Below, one piece after another: positions 52,586 through 62,278 of a stretch of DNA of 64,000 nucleotides. This stretch comes from Emiliania huxleyi CCMP1516 (taxonomy: Eukaryota > Haptophyta > Isochrysidales > Noelaerhabdaceae). Under the pieces are notes generated by a model. That model did no database searches. It had not been told where the DNA came from and saw nothing but the letters and a program-made list of their open reading frames with translations. Location: NCBI RefSeq assembly GCF_000372725.1, contig NW_005200104.1, positions 52,456 through 116,455 of the forward strand, written 5' to 3'. The position numbers and the translations under genes are program-made. Each line of letters opens with the position of its first letter. Within the stretch, counting starts at the first letter, position 1.

Positions 52586-53163
52586 TACGGTACGGGAGGT
52601 GTGGAGGGTGAGTTGAACAGGGGTTGTGCGCCAAGCCCTCCACCTGCTCGGCTCCAGCCGGTAGACAAGTCTTGTCATCAACAGAGTAGATGGATCTGAC
52701 CTCGGGGCCGATGTGACCAAGCGCTGGTAGCGTGGTTTCACCTCACACCCATGGTCTCACAGTGTGCCGGCAGTCGCCGAGCAGAGATGAGCAGTGTCGC
52801 TCACACAAGCCGCAGCACAAGTGACTGAGGGCCAGTGAGGGCGAGCCCATCGCTGTCACAGCTGTGGCAGCCGCACAGTAGGCTGTGTCAGCTGTGCAGA
52901 GTGTGTGAGCAGCAGAGGAGCTGCTCTCCAGGCTTCTGTCGCAAAGAGCTGCATGCCACCGAAGGCGCTGTCGAGGTTCGCCGAGCGCGGCGCAGGTTGG
53001 AGGACACCGCCACCGACGAGCGCGTTGGAGTTTTCACTCCGGACAAAGACGGGGACACAGCGGACGGTGCGGGGTGTGTCCCCGTCATAGCGGCGAGGCG
53101 CGGGGCCGTCTGTGGCGAAGTGGGTCGCGTCCCTCGATTTTGTTCAACCCAGCATCCACACCC
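52586..53163 (+). repeat. Duplicated module, copy 2 (copy 1 at 12862-13428)
   Basis: See copy 1 at 12862-13428. This copy has a few extra bases (AGATGAGCAG near 52786) and lacks GACTGG near its 3' end. It starts about 200 bases after the F-box gene stop, compared with about 375 after the OFD1-like stop for copy 1. Confidence 0.75.
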
Positions 53164-53639
53164 GTTAGACTCCAAGACTGTTGCGGCGCTCTCCACTGCC
53201 TCCTGGGCCAGCCCTGCCCCTGGTGAGCTCCCTGAGCCCGGATTTCTGTTCTTTCCCCTGAATTATTCGTTTTTACTGTCGGGGAAAAGACGTGCGCGAC
53301 GTGGCTGCCCAGCTCCCTCTCCCTCAAAGCTCGTTCGTCGTTTCCGTCGGGCCTCGTGAAGCCGTCGCGCCGCCCGCCGGTTCCCATGGCCAAGCTCAGC
53401 CCGAGGCTGCCGCCCGGCGCACACACGGGCGTGGCGCGCGCCCAGCTCTGCTGGAACTCGACCTCGGACTGCTCCGACGGGATGTAGTTACGACGCCTGC
53501 GGCATATTGTGCAGGTAAGGGAAGGGTCGCGAGGGAAGGGGGAAGAGGGAAGGTAAACTACTCCGCCTGGTGGCAGTGTCGTTACTCCGCTGGCCGACTC
53601 CCTGGCCACGCAGTTTGTGTGACTAATAAGCGCAAGTCA

Positions 53640-54060
53640 CGTGGGAGACAGAACGCAAAGGAGGGATGGGAGGAAGGCACGCCGCCACCACACAGGGATT
53701 TCACGTGAAGCGCGTTTCAAAGAAAGAAAGAAAGAAAACAGATCGCCAACCCAAGGGAGGGGAGGACGGCGTCTGTAAAGAAAGAAAAACACGCCGAACG
53801 ACAGAAAGAAAACAGACAAAAAACGAGGGATGGGACGAGGACAGCGTCCCCACCTGCACACGAGCACGAAAGAAAGAAAGAAAACAGACAAGGGAGGGAT
53901 GGGAGGACGGCACGCCGCCACCACACAGGGATTTTAAGGAGAGGGGTGTGATGCGCTAGCCGTCGCCCACCCTTGGGCGTCCGCCTCTTCCTATCTCTCC
54001 TCGCAGTCTCTCGCCGACTCTCGCTGCAACCTTCATGCCACCTCGCGGTCGTCCCACTCT
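53640..54060 (+). repeat. Repeat cluster B (partner of 2118-2525)
   Basis: Copies of the GAAAG-run plus GGGAGGGATGGGAGGA plus CACGCCGCCACCACACAGGG unit occur at about 53655-53700, 53722-53765 (partial) and 53868-54040. The last is followed by TGATGCGCTAGCCGTCGCCC, CCTTGGGCGTCCGCCTCTTC and CTCGCCGACTCTCGCTGCAA, as in cluster A. A further short piece is at 54237-54272. The coiled-coil gene starts 280 bases on. Confidence 0.7.
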
Positions 54061-54338
54061 CGTCGTTCTTTCGATCTTTCCCTTGTCGGTCGCTTCTTCC
54101 TCTGTCGCTTCGCTCTCCTCTGCCTCGTCCTGCGACGGTGCCGCCGCCTGCCGCTCCCTTGCCCTCGCTGCTCGGCGCAGCTCTGCCCTCCTCGCGGCAT
54201 ATTTTGGCCCATCGTAAATAAATAAATAAAACGGAAAAAGAAAGAAAGAAAACAGGCAAGCCAAGGGAGGGATGGTTTGACCCCCCGTTGACTGAAACGG
54301 CGGTACGCTGGGCCCCACTGCCGCCACTCGTCGCCACC

Positions 54339-56374
54339 ATGGGCGGACGGCCGCTCTGGCAGGCCGAGATCGGGCGCATCATCGCGAGGACAGAGGAAAA
54401 CCTCCGCGCGCCGAGGACCGGCCCTCCGCTCTACAAGGTGCCGCGGGTTGCCGAGGCGGCCTTCACCGCGCCGCTGCTGCACGCCTCATTCATGACGTCG
54501 GCGGCCTCCGCTGAGGAGCGCCGCACGCCTGCGCCAGCGGCGACGGTGCCAATCGAACCCTCGCCGCCGCCGAGCGCGTCGGTGATCGCCGCCCTCACCT
54601 CGGGACTCTCGGGCGAGGCTCGGACGGTGGCCACGAGGCTGCTCGAGCACACACGCGCAGACATCGACCTGCGCAGCAACCTAGCGGGCCGGCACGCGCA
54701 GGCGCTCCGCGAGGAGCTGGCGCACGGACTGCACGAGGCGGAGCGGCGGTGGGTCGACCTTGCGAAGGAGATCGAGGCGACGGTGAGTGGCGCAATCGAG
54801 GCGGAGAGGCAGCTGCGGGCGGGCGGGGAGGAGAAGACGACGCGGCTGGAGGCGTCGGTCGCCGCGACGCGCAAGGAGCTGCTCGGGCTGATCGGGGACG
54901 GGCAGGCTGAGCTCGTCGAGCAGGGCGGCGTGCTGCGGCAGGTCGAGCAGGAGAGCGAGCTGGGCTGGGGGCAGGGGTCCCGCTGCGAGGAGGAGGGGGC
55001 CTTCACAGCCTCCGGGTGTGAACAGGAGCTGCTCGCCTTCAAGGCGGAGACGGAGGTGGCGCTCGCCGAGGAGGGGAAGCGGCTCTCCGCGCTAGCGGAG
55101 CGGCAGCGCGTCGCCGCCGGGGAGCTCGACACGGCGGCGGCAGGCGAGACAATCGGCCGGCTGCAGGCGAGGGGAGGGGGGGGGGGGGGAATGGAGGGGG
55201 GGTGAGGGCGGCGGGTGGGCGGTGGCGGGTGGGCGGTGGCGGTGGAGAGGGCCCGACGCTGCTTGCCCCATGCCTGCCTGGCTTACAGGAGGCCGGAGCC
55301 CGACACCGCTTGCCCCTGCCTGCCTTGCCTGCCTTGGCTTGCAGGAGCTCGAGACGGCGCTTCTCAAAGAGCGCGAGCTGAGGAAGGCAGTCGAGGCGGA
55401 GCTGGGAGAGCTGCGCTGCTCGGTGGCGCAGGAGCGGGGAGGGGGCGGAGGTCGAGCCTGCCTCGGAGGGCGTCGCCTCACGCCTAGCCCTTGCCAGTAG
55501 GAGCGGGACAGGCTGCCCGCTGAGATCGAGGCCGCCGTGGCGAGAGAGGTCGCCCTCTCGGGCGGCGGGGCGGCGGCGGTCGCGGCGCTCGAGGACAAGG
55601 TCAAGGAGTGCGGCCGGCTGCTGCTTCGGATGGGAGGCGACCTGATGGAGGAGGGGCGCCGGAGGCAAGCCATCGAGGCGCCGGACTTTGCAGTCAACCC
55701 GGCTGCACGTCTGGCCACGCCCGGGACACGTCCACGACCCGTCCACGATCCGTTGCGTGTAGGCGGAGGTGCAGGAGCTGCGGCTGCGCCTCTCGTCGGT
55801 GGAGGTGGTGTCGCACCCCGCCGTCCGCTCGCCGCTCGGCATGGGCGGAGCCCCCCCCCCCGACCTTTTCGCCATGTCGCAAGCCGCGCCCTCCGGATCC
55901 CCGCCCGCGCTGTCGCGGCCCGCGGCGTGCGAGGCGCCGGCGCAGCAGTGGGTGCACCCGCTGCCCGAGGCGTCGGTGGCGGAGGCGCTCAGCGGCGGCG
56001 GCAGCTTGGCTGCGTCGGAGCCTCCGTCGCGCCCTGCCGGGGCGGTTGCGACGTGGTCTGCAGCGACCTCCTCTGCCGTCGACTCTGCTCTCTGCCGGTT
56101 CGCTCGGCCGGGCCAGGGCGGGCACGAGGCGCTCTCCGCCTCCGCCTCGTACGCGCAGCTGGTCGCGAGGGGCATCGCGCCGCCCCTCACGCGCGACTCC
56201 TCTCTCTCCGCCGCGAGCCCCTCCTCGTGCGAGCTGCTGCCCTCCGCCGCGCCGACGGCCGCCGCAGCGTTGCGCATGACGCGCGAGCAGCTGGACGCGC
56301 GCGTGCAGCAGATTCTAGGCAAGCATGGCGCGCTGGCCGCGGCCTCTCGCGCCACAGCGAGCGCGGCCCTGTGA
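54339..56374 (+). CDS. Coiled-coil protein, unknown
   Basis: The start is ATG 54339 in a perfect Kozak-like setting (GCCACCATGG). Exons by frame and composition: 54339 to about 55170 (MGGRPLWQAEIGRIIARTEE... ending ETIGRLQ), about 55344-55435 (ELETALLKERELRKAVEAEL), about 55500-55682 (ERDRLPAEIEAAVAREVALS) and about 55762-56374 (AEVQELRLRLSSVEV... stop). Introns are short and contain G or GGT runs. The Glu/Ala/Arg-rich heptad-like middle predicts coiled coil; the last exon is Ser/Ala/Pro-rich and ends with a helix containing DARVQQILGKHGALAAA. A structural role at cytoskeleton or basal body is possible, but I see no family signature. Boundaries are approximate. Confidence 0.6.
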
Positions 56375-56827
56375 AAAGTGCTAATAGCTAACGGTTTGCG
56401 CGAGAACGCACCACACACAAACACGGTGCACGCCGCGAACATTTCCCCCCACGAGTCACTTTTCAGAGAGGTGGACAGAATCAGAAATCAAATTCGAGCC
56501 GCAGCTCTGCAGTGTACTCGGGATGCACATGTACATGTTCAGACATTGGGCCAATGGCGAGAATCACCTGAACACCATCACCGTGCAAACCGTACACCGA
56601 GAGGGACCTCCCAGAACTCCCACCCCCCCCCCCCTCCCTCACATGCGATCGCAACGCGCGAGCTCGCCCTAAAACGCGAACCCGCGACACTGACCTTGCG
56701 CTGAAGTAACTGTCCCGTGAAATGCCTAATCCACCCTGCTCCCCGTGAACCAGCCAGGGCTTCAGTAGGCAGAGCAGCGCCTCGCAAGGCGCTGCGCTGT
56801 TCGCCCGCCGTGGCCAAGCCCGCCAAT
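56375..56827. other. Intergenic between convergent genes
   Basis: The 3' flanks of the coiled-coil gene (+) and the RNase H gene (-) meet here. There is a C run at about 56624-56637. No gene is supported. Confidence 0.4.
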
Positions 56828-58137
56828 TCACTTCTTCCAGCGGCCCTCGGCGGAGCGGGCGCCGGCGGCGCCCTTGTTGGCCAGCTCATCTGCTTTCTCG
56901 TTCCACTTCTCGCCCGAGTGGCCCTTGACGTGCTCGAGCCTACAGGACGGGCCTCACAGCGGCCCCTCAACGAGGGCTCGCGCGAGCATGCGTGGTCCTC
57001 GCGGTGTGCTCGAGCCGCAGCTGCCAGCTGCCGACCACCTCAGAGTAGAGCGAGCGGGCGGTGGCGGCGAGCGCCTTGTTCTTGTGCGCCTTGAAGGCGC
57101 CCGAGGCGATGTTTGCCGCGTACTTGGAGTCGTACCGCACCGTCGCACGGCCGGCGGGCGTGGCTTCGTCCCTCAGAAAGAGGAGCGCCTTGGGGGGAGG
57201 GTCGGGGCCAGGGCCAAGGTAGGGCTAGGGTCAGGGTCAGGGCGAGGGCTAGTCCCTTCCTTTAGGAAGTGGCTGTGGGAGGTGTCGGAAGTGTCTCGGA
57301 GGGTGGCGGAGGTCTGCAGCAGGTGTCAGCAGGTCGGGCGGCGCCTCGCAGAGAGCAGAGAGCTCGCCAGTGTTGTTGGAGCAAACCTCGGCGCCGAGAT
57401 AGGTTGGGTCGGCCGGGTCGATCACCACGGGCCCGTACCGCTCGGCCGCGATGGCGCCGCCCCGCACCACCACCACGCCCCACCCCGCAGGCAGGTTCGA
57501 GGTTGCGACGTTCTGGTTGCTAGGGCACGAGCCTGCGGAGAGGGAGAGGCGACGCGTGAGGAGGAGTCGAGGCCGCGAGCCGCGAGGCGTCGCCACGAGC
57601 GCCGTCGGTGTACAGAAGCAGCTCATCCTCCGAGGCGGCGGAGCCGGAAGAGCCCGCCTCCGCACCCGCCTCGGCTGCGCCCGCCTCTTGCGCGCTGCGG
57701 GAGCGTTTGCCGCCCACCGCAGCCGCCGCGGGGGGCGCTGCCTGGGCAGGAGCGCCGCCGCTCTGTCCGGAGGGGAGCCAGCGCGCAAACGGCGCGAGCG
57801 GCACGCCGGCAGGCACGTACCACGCCTTGCGCGCCCCGTCCCACTTTGCGCCGAGTGCCTTGGCAGCGTCCTTCTCCGAAAAGGGGCAGTCGAGGTAGGT
57901 GGACGAGCTGGCGTCGCCGCTGCTGCTCCCGCCGCCGTCGCCGCTGTCGCCACCGCCGAGCGACGTGGCCATGGGGCCCCTCTTGGGGGCGGCGTACGCC
58001 TCCGCCTCGGCCTTGGTCGCGAACTTCTTCACGCTCGCGCCGGGAACGTTTTGACCGACCTGCCGCGCCTCATCCCACGACAGGTAGACGCCCGGGCTGG
58101 GGCCGCCACAGACGCCATAGTACGGCTTCTTTGGCAT
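56828..58137 (-). CDS. Ribonuclease H1 with hybrid-binding domain and DUF5710-like insert
   Basis: Four exons join in exact phase: 58137-57603, 57532-57345, 57188-57016 and 56939-56828, coding 335 residues. The N-terminal domain (YYGVCGGPSPGVYLSWDEAR...KKFATKAEAEAY) is the RNA-DNA hybrid-binding domain of RNase H1. A central YLDCPFSEKDAAKALGAKWD...WYVPAG segment fits the DUF5710 pattern. The catalytic domain starts LLLYTDGSCPSN and continues NNTGELSALCEALL, RYDSKYAANI and HVKGHSGEKWNEKADELANK. The acidic residues of YTDG, GEL, YDS and the final ADE/D are the expected metal ligands. It cleaves RNA in RNA-DNA hybrids, in nucleus or organelle. All three introns are GC-AG. Intron 3 starts with a 10-base copy of exon 4 (GCTCGAGCAC), and intron 1 is similar over a few bases. 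Confidence 0.88.
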
Positions 58138-58882
58138 CGCGCACTCAATAGCGCCAAAGCGAGCCGGGTGCCTAAGGAGGTGAGCCGTCAGTATCAACGA
58201 TGGCGGCACTGTTCATGGTGGCGGCGCTCGTGGCAAACGGGCGCGCCTCGAAAAGGCGGAGCGGCTGGCGGCGCGCGCGAGGGCACTGCTGCTGCGAACG
58301 CCGAGTCCCTGCGCAGCGATCGGGAGCAGGCACACAGCCAGAGAGCAGGATCGCCGAATGGTCGCGACGCCCAGGCCAGCTCCACTCTCACCGTCGGCGG
58401 GTGGTTTTTTTTACGAGGTGAATTTGGCAAAGCAAGACGCAGCGCTCACACAAAACCACAGTGGGTGGAAAGCGAACGAGTCACTTTACAGGGGTCGTCG
58501 ATTAGTGCGGGCCACTCCTCTCTCTCCTCTCTCCCCAGAGAGGCGGAGGTGCCTTTCTGGGGTCTTGCGATCGAATGTTATGCAGCCCTCGGCCACGCTC
58601 TCCTTTCGTGGCTGATAAGCATTCTCTCCAGGCGATGGAGGGAGGATGGATGGCGGGGAGCACGGGTGTGACTGCTCACCAAGGCCGAGGGGGGCGAGAG
58701 AGAGGGGGACACGACCGCGCGACACGCACCACCCTTCGTTTCTTTTTTGCAATCATTCTAGCGGGGCCTCAGGCCCCCAGCCAGCCCCCAGCGGGGGCTC
58801 TGCGGCTCTCTCTCTCTGTCTGGCGAGGCACTCCCACGCCTCACGGGGTCCCCCCTTGCCCGGGGGGGCGAGGTAACCCGAG
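58138..58882. other. Divergent intergenic region
   Basis: This region of about 745 bases separates the RNase H1 gene (-) and the sulfotransferase-like gene (+), so it should hold both promoters. I see short CT-rich runs (58520-58545, 58808-58822) but no TATA box I would defend. Confidence 0.4.
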
Positions 58883-61564
58883 ATGCGAGCTCGGCGAGAC
58901 TGCGTCAGCTGTTCCCACACACAGGCAGCTATTGCAGCTCTACCTCGCCAGGGCTCTCTCGGCGGCCGTCTCTGCGCTCTGGAGATGCACCGAAAAGGCC
59001 CTCCTTCAAACTTCTGGAGCAGCGGGCACTCGGCCATGGCGAAGCACGTGCTGGAGCCCACACCGGAGAAGGGTGGCACCGGGACTGGTACACCGCTCAG
59101 CCCCGCGCAGAGTCGTGACGGGCCGCGCAAGCCCAGGTCGTGCTGCTGCAGCCCCGTCATCCGCCGCAGCGAGCAGCGGCGCCTGCTTTTGCGGATGATC
59201 TCGCGGCTGCTGCTGGCCGGCTCGCTCATGCTCGTGGTGCTGATGACCTTCGTCATGCCACGCCCAGTCCAGCCAACCCAACTTCGCGTCGCTGGCTGGA
59301 GCGAGCCGAGACCGCACCTCCCAGCCTCTGCCCAGAGGAGCGCCCAGAGGAGTGCGAGGACGGTGGCGAGGCTGGCGCTGCATGCGAGGAGGCTGGAGCA
59401 GGGCGCGTCGCCGCCACCCCCCCCGCGTAGCGTGACGCAGCAGCCGCCTGCGCGGGTGATCGCATCGCCGCCACTTCCGCAGCAGTGCGAGCTTGCGCCG
59501 AAATCTGCTGCGAAGCAAGGCGGTTCTGAAGGCGCCCCGTCCGTTTCGTCGCCGCTCGGCGTGGTTGGCATGGAGTTGGAAGGAGTAGTGGTCAGACCTG
59601 GCTACCAGTGTCTGGTGGATGTGGCAGCTGATTGCCAACGGGCGTGTACGGCCCATAAACCGATCGAGGCCAACGGGAGGCCTGGAAAGCGTTGCAATAC
59701 GTGGGTTTGGTGCGGCGACCAACAAGCCTGCGGCGGGCGGCATCGGCAGTGCTGGCTCAAATTCAGCGAGAAGCTTTACAAGCGTCCGGTGGGTGATCCC
59801 AAGGGATGGACCTCTGGTCGACTTGATGTGCAGGCTGCTGCACCGAAGGTCACAGCGAAGGTTACGCCGGTGCCGCCCAAAGGGTCAGCGCCAAAGCCGG
59901 CCGAGCCGAAACCCCCAGAGCCGCAGCAACCAAAAGTGTCGGAGCCGAAACCTGTGCAGGCGCAGCCGGTGGCACCGAAGCCGTTACAGGCGAAGCCGGT
60001 GGCGCCGAAGCCGTTACAGGCAAAGTCAGTGGCGCCGACGGAGGCGACGTCGACGAAGGCAAAGCCGACTGGGGCACAGCCGCAGATCACGCCGGTGCAG
60101 ACCACGCCCAAAGCGGCGGCATCAGAGCCGGCCAAACCGCTCACGTCCCTCCAGCCGCCCAAAACGGCGCAAGCCGCGCCGGCTGCCGAAGCAAAGCCGC
60201 TCCAGGCACCAGCGGCTAGCAATGCTGCGTCGCAACAGGCCCGGGCGAAGGTGCAGCCCGTTGTGATGCTTCGGCCGCAGCCCAGCATGCCTAGCCTGCC
60301 GCACCCCTGCGAGGGCGCACCTTGCGCCCGCTCGCCCTGCCCACGCAATCGCACATACTGCCCTCGGGCGCTCGCCGTGTACCGCAAGGCTGCGAAAGCG
60401 TACGTTCCCGGAATGTTTGCCATGCGTGAGCCGATTGCTCCGCCCGCGACGATAAGGCCGGGGAAGAATCCGTGTTGGGCCAAGGGCAAGAATACGCGCT
60501 GCCTCCCCGCCTTTCTGCTGCTCGGGGTGGCTCAGACCGGCGTGCGCGACCTGTACGCTCGTATCTCCGCCAGCGCCGACATTGCCGCGATCCCGTTTGG
60601 AACGGGCTGGTTCTTCACGCAGCCAGAAGTCAAATGGCAAAAGTACATGGACATCACGTCTCGGTTTGCGCAAGCCTTTCCAAACAAGCTGCTCGGGCAG
60701 GCCGTCGCCGACGGCTTTGACATCGTGTGGCAGCAGCAGAGCCGACTCGCGACCCCGTTCCTCAACACCATGGCCGAGGCGCGCCAGCGGTGCTTGCGCC
60801 AAAAGAAGGAGGCCCTCGGAGTCTGCATGGGGCGGAGCATGCCACACGCGCGCAAGCTCGACGCGATGCAAGGCGAGTTCAATGGCGTGCCTTTTGTGGG
60901 GCAAGGCGAGCCCGTTCGAACATTCTCGGTGCCGCAGCTCGTGCGCGTCGGCTACGCCGACAGTCCCGCGCCGTCGCTGATTGTCATGCTCCGGCTGCCA
61001 TGGGTGAGGATGCACTCTGCGTACTGGAGTGGGCAGCAATATAGGCAGCGCTACAACAGCAGCGCCAAGGGCGAGGCGGCGTGGGTCGACGCGTCCGTCA
61101 ACTCATTCCTGCAGTGCGAAAAGAAGTTTGGGGTCGAGCGGTGCGCGCTCTCATTCGAGAGCCTCTCGAGCGAGAACGAGGCGGCGTTCGGCCACTGCGA
61201 CCAGCTCATCCGAGGATTGTACTCTGTTTTCCTGCCGCGGTGGCGACAAGACCACCCGCGGCTGCTCGCGCTGCGCGCTGAGCAGTACTATTCCCGGCCT
61301 CGGGAGGTGCTGCAGAGCGTCTTCTCTTTCCTCAACCTCAAGACCGACGACGAGGCGGCGTGGTCTAGGCTCCTCGCCGGAGCTGTCGCTGCCTCGCCCG
61401 ACCGAGAAGCGCGCAAGCCGCCGATGCTGGGTGCCACCCTGGCAAAGCTCGCCGCGTTCTACGCTCCCTCTCTCAAAGAGCTCGTGGGGCAGCTCTCGGA
61501 CCAGCCAGACGCGCGCCGCTGGTACCAGTGGATGAGGTACGGCATAGAGGAGGTATATAGCTAG
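58883..61564 (+). CDS. PAN-domain, sulfotransferase-like type II membrane protein
   Basis: The ATG at 58883 gives 893 residues; the ATG at 58985 (MHRKGPPSNF) is an equally good start. A single span at about 108-126 (RLLLAGSLMLVVLMTFVM) predicts type II insertion in the Golgi. About 240-316 is a Cys-rich PAN/apple-like domain (YQCLVDVAADCQRACTAH...CGGRHRQCWLKFS). A Pro/Lys-rich linker with APKPLQAKPV repeats follows (320-450). Residues 540-872 resemble carbohydrate sulfotransferases of the CHST15 type: LLLGVAQTGVRDLY (phosphosulfate loop), VMLRLPWVRMHSAYW (3'-phosphate loop), VERCALSFESL, QLIRGLYSVFLPRWRQ and VFSFLNLKTDDE. The first loop lacks the usual Lys-x-Gly-Thr-Thr (here Gln-Thr-Gly-Val-Arg), so PAPS binding or catalysis may be lost or altered. 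Single exon. Confidence 0.72.
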   Translation: MRARRDCVSCSHTQAAIAALPRQGSLGGRLCALEMHRKGPPSNFWSSGHSAMAKHVLEPTPEKGGTGTGTPLSPAQSRDGPRKPRSCCCSPVIRRSEQRRLLLRMISRLLLAGSLMLVVLMTFVMPRPVQPTQLRVAGWSEPRPHLPASAQRSAQRSARTVARLALHARRLEQGASPPPPPRSVTQQPPARVIASPPLPQQCELAPKSAAKQGGSEGAPSVSSPLGVVGMELEGVVVRPGYQCLVDVAADCQRACTAHKPIEANGRPGKRCNTWVWCGDQQACGGRHRQCWLKFSEKLYKRPVGDPKGWTSGRLDVQAAAPKVTAKVTPVPPKGSAPKPAEPKPPEPQQPKVSEPKPVQAQPVAPKPLQAKPVAPKPLQAKSVAPTEATSTKAKPTGAQPQITPVQTTPKAAASEPAKPLTSLQPPKTAQAAPAAEAKPLQAPAASNAASQQARAKVQPVVMLRPQPSMPSLPHPCEGAPCARSPCPRNRTYCPRALAVYRKAAKAYVPGMFAMREPIAPPATIRPGKNPCWAKGKNTRCLPAFLLLGVAQTGVRDLYARISASADIAAIPFGTGWFFTQPEVKWQKYMDITSRFAQAFPNKLLGQAVADGFDIVWQQQSRLATPFLNTMAEARQRCLRQKKEALGVCMGRSMPHARKLDAMQGEFNGVPFVGQGEPVRTFSVPQLVRVGYADSPAPSLIVMLRLPWVRMHSAYWSGQQYRQRYNSSAKGEAAWVDASVNSFLQCEKKFGVERCALSFESLSSENEAAFGHCDQLIRGLYSVFLPRWRQDHPRLLALRAEQYYSRPREVLQSVFSFLNLKTDDEAAWSRLLAGAVAASPDREARKPPMLGATLAKLAAFYAPSLKELVGQLSDQPDARRWYQWMRYGIEEVYS

Positions 61565-62278
61565 GCGATTTGGGCACTACGTTGGAATCGTTGAGCGCGT
61601 GCGTCTCGGTGCGTCCTGTGTGACAGGCAGTGTGCGGTGTGCGTGAGCTGCGTGTATCAGCGTGTGTGAGGTGCGGCTCCGTGTCACGGCGAGAGGGGGG
61701 ATGGAGTGTACAGGGGTGCGCGCTGTTTTTTTCAGTCTGCGACGAGTTTCTCGCGCTGCGCGGACGCGTTCACGGTATATACACCCCGTGTGTCTGGGTC
61801 CGTACGAGCGGGGTCTGTGTGATTACTAACAGTATGTGTGTGTGTCGCGGTGTGGAGTGGGGTGTTGTCATACGATGGTAACGATGGGTGTGGTCGTCGG
61901 CTACGGCTTTACGTTATGTCTCTTGCGTTGGGGATGTTGCGCCGCCTGCCCGTTGCGCGGCGATCCGCCGTGTGTGGCGTGTGGGGGGTGCAACCGACTA
62001 TTATCTATTTTCCAGGGCACAGGGGCGCATGGATAATCATTGTGAATGGGCCATGATATCGTACATGGCGCGCGAAAAAGACGAGACTGCCCCGTCTACT
62101 GTACAGAGTTGAGATTCGGAGCGTAGTGTTGAGGGGGATAGGAGATCATAATTGTGCGAGTATTATCTGGGGATCATGTGAGTTCTGAGTTGGGGTGCCC
62201 GGCGGAGGATTCAAGTGAGGGGTCATGGAATGAGCTAAGTACTATGACCTAATTCCACGATCATGCGAGCGAGCCGCT
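61565..62278. other. Intergenic, GT-rich
   Basis: The 3' flanks of the sulfotransferase-like gene (+) and homogentisate dioxygenase gene (-) meet here. GT-rich words (GTGTGTGTGTCGCGGTGTGG) and ordinary sequence; no gene is supported. Confidence 0.4.

Larger units (their letters stand above)
52388..54338. other. Intergenic region with two repeat families
   Basis: Between the F-box gene and the coiled-coil gene lie the second copy of the 570-bp module (52586-53163) and repeat cluster B (53640-54060). The stretch 53180-53630 has open frames but nothing recognisable. Confidence 0.5.

Noticed and set aside
57200-57252. AGGGTC/AGGGCTAGGG run as a telomeric relic
   Set aside because: It lies inside RNase H1 intron 2, is short and irregular, and fits a simple G-rich minisatellite.
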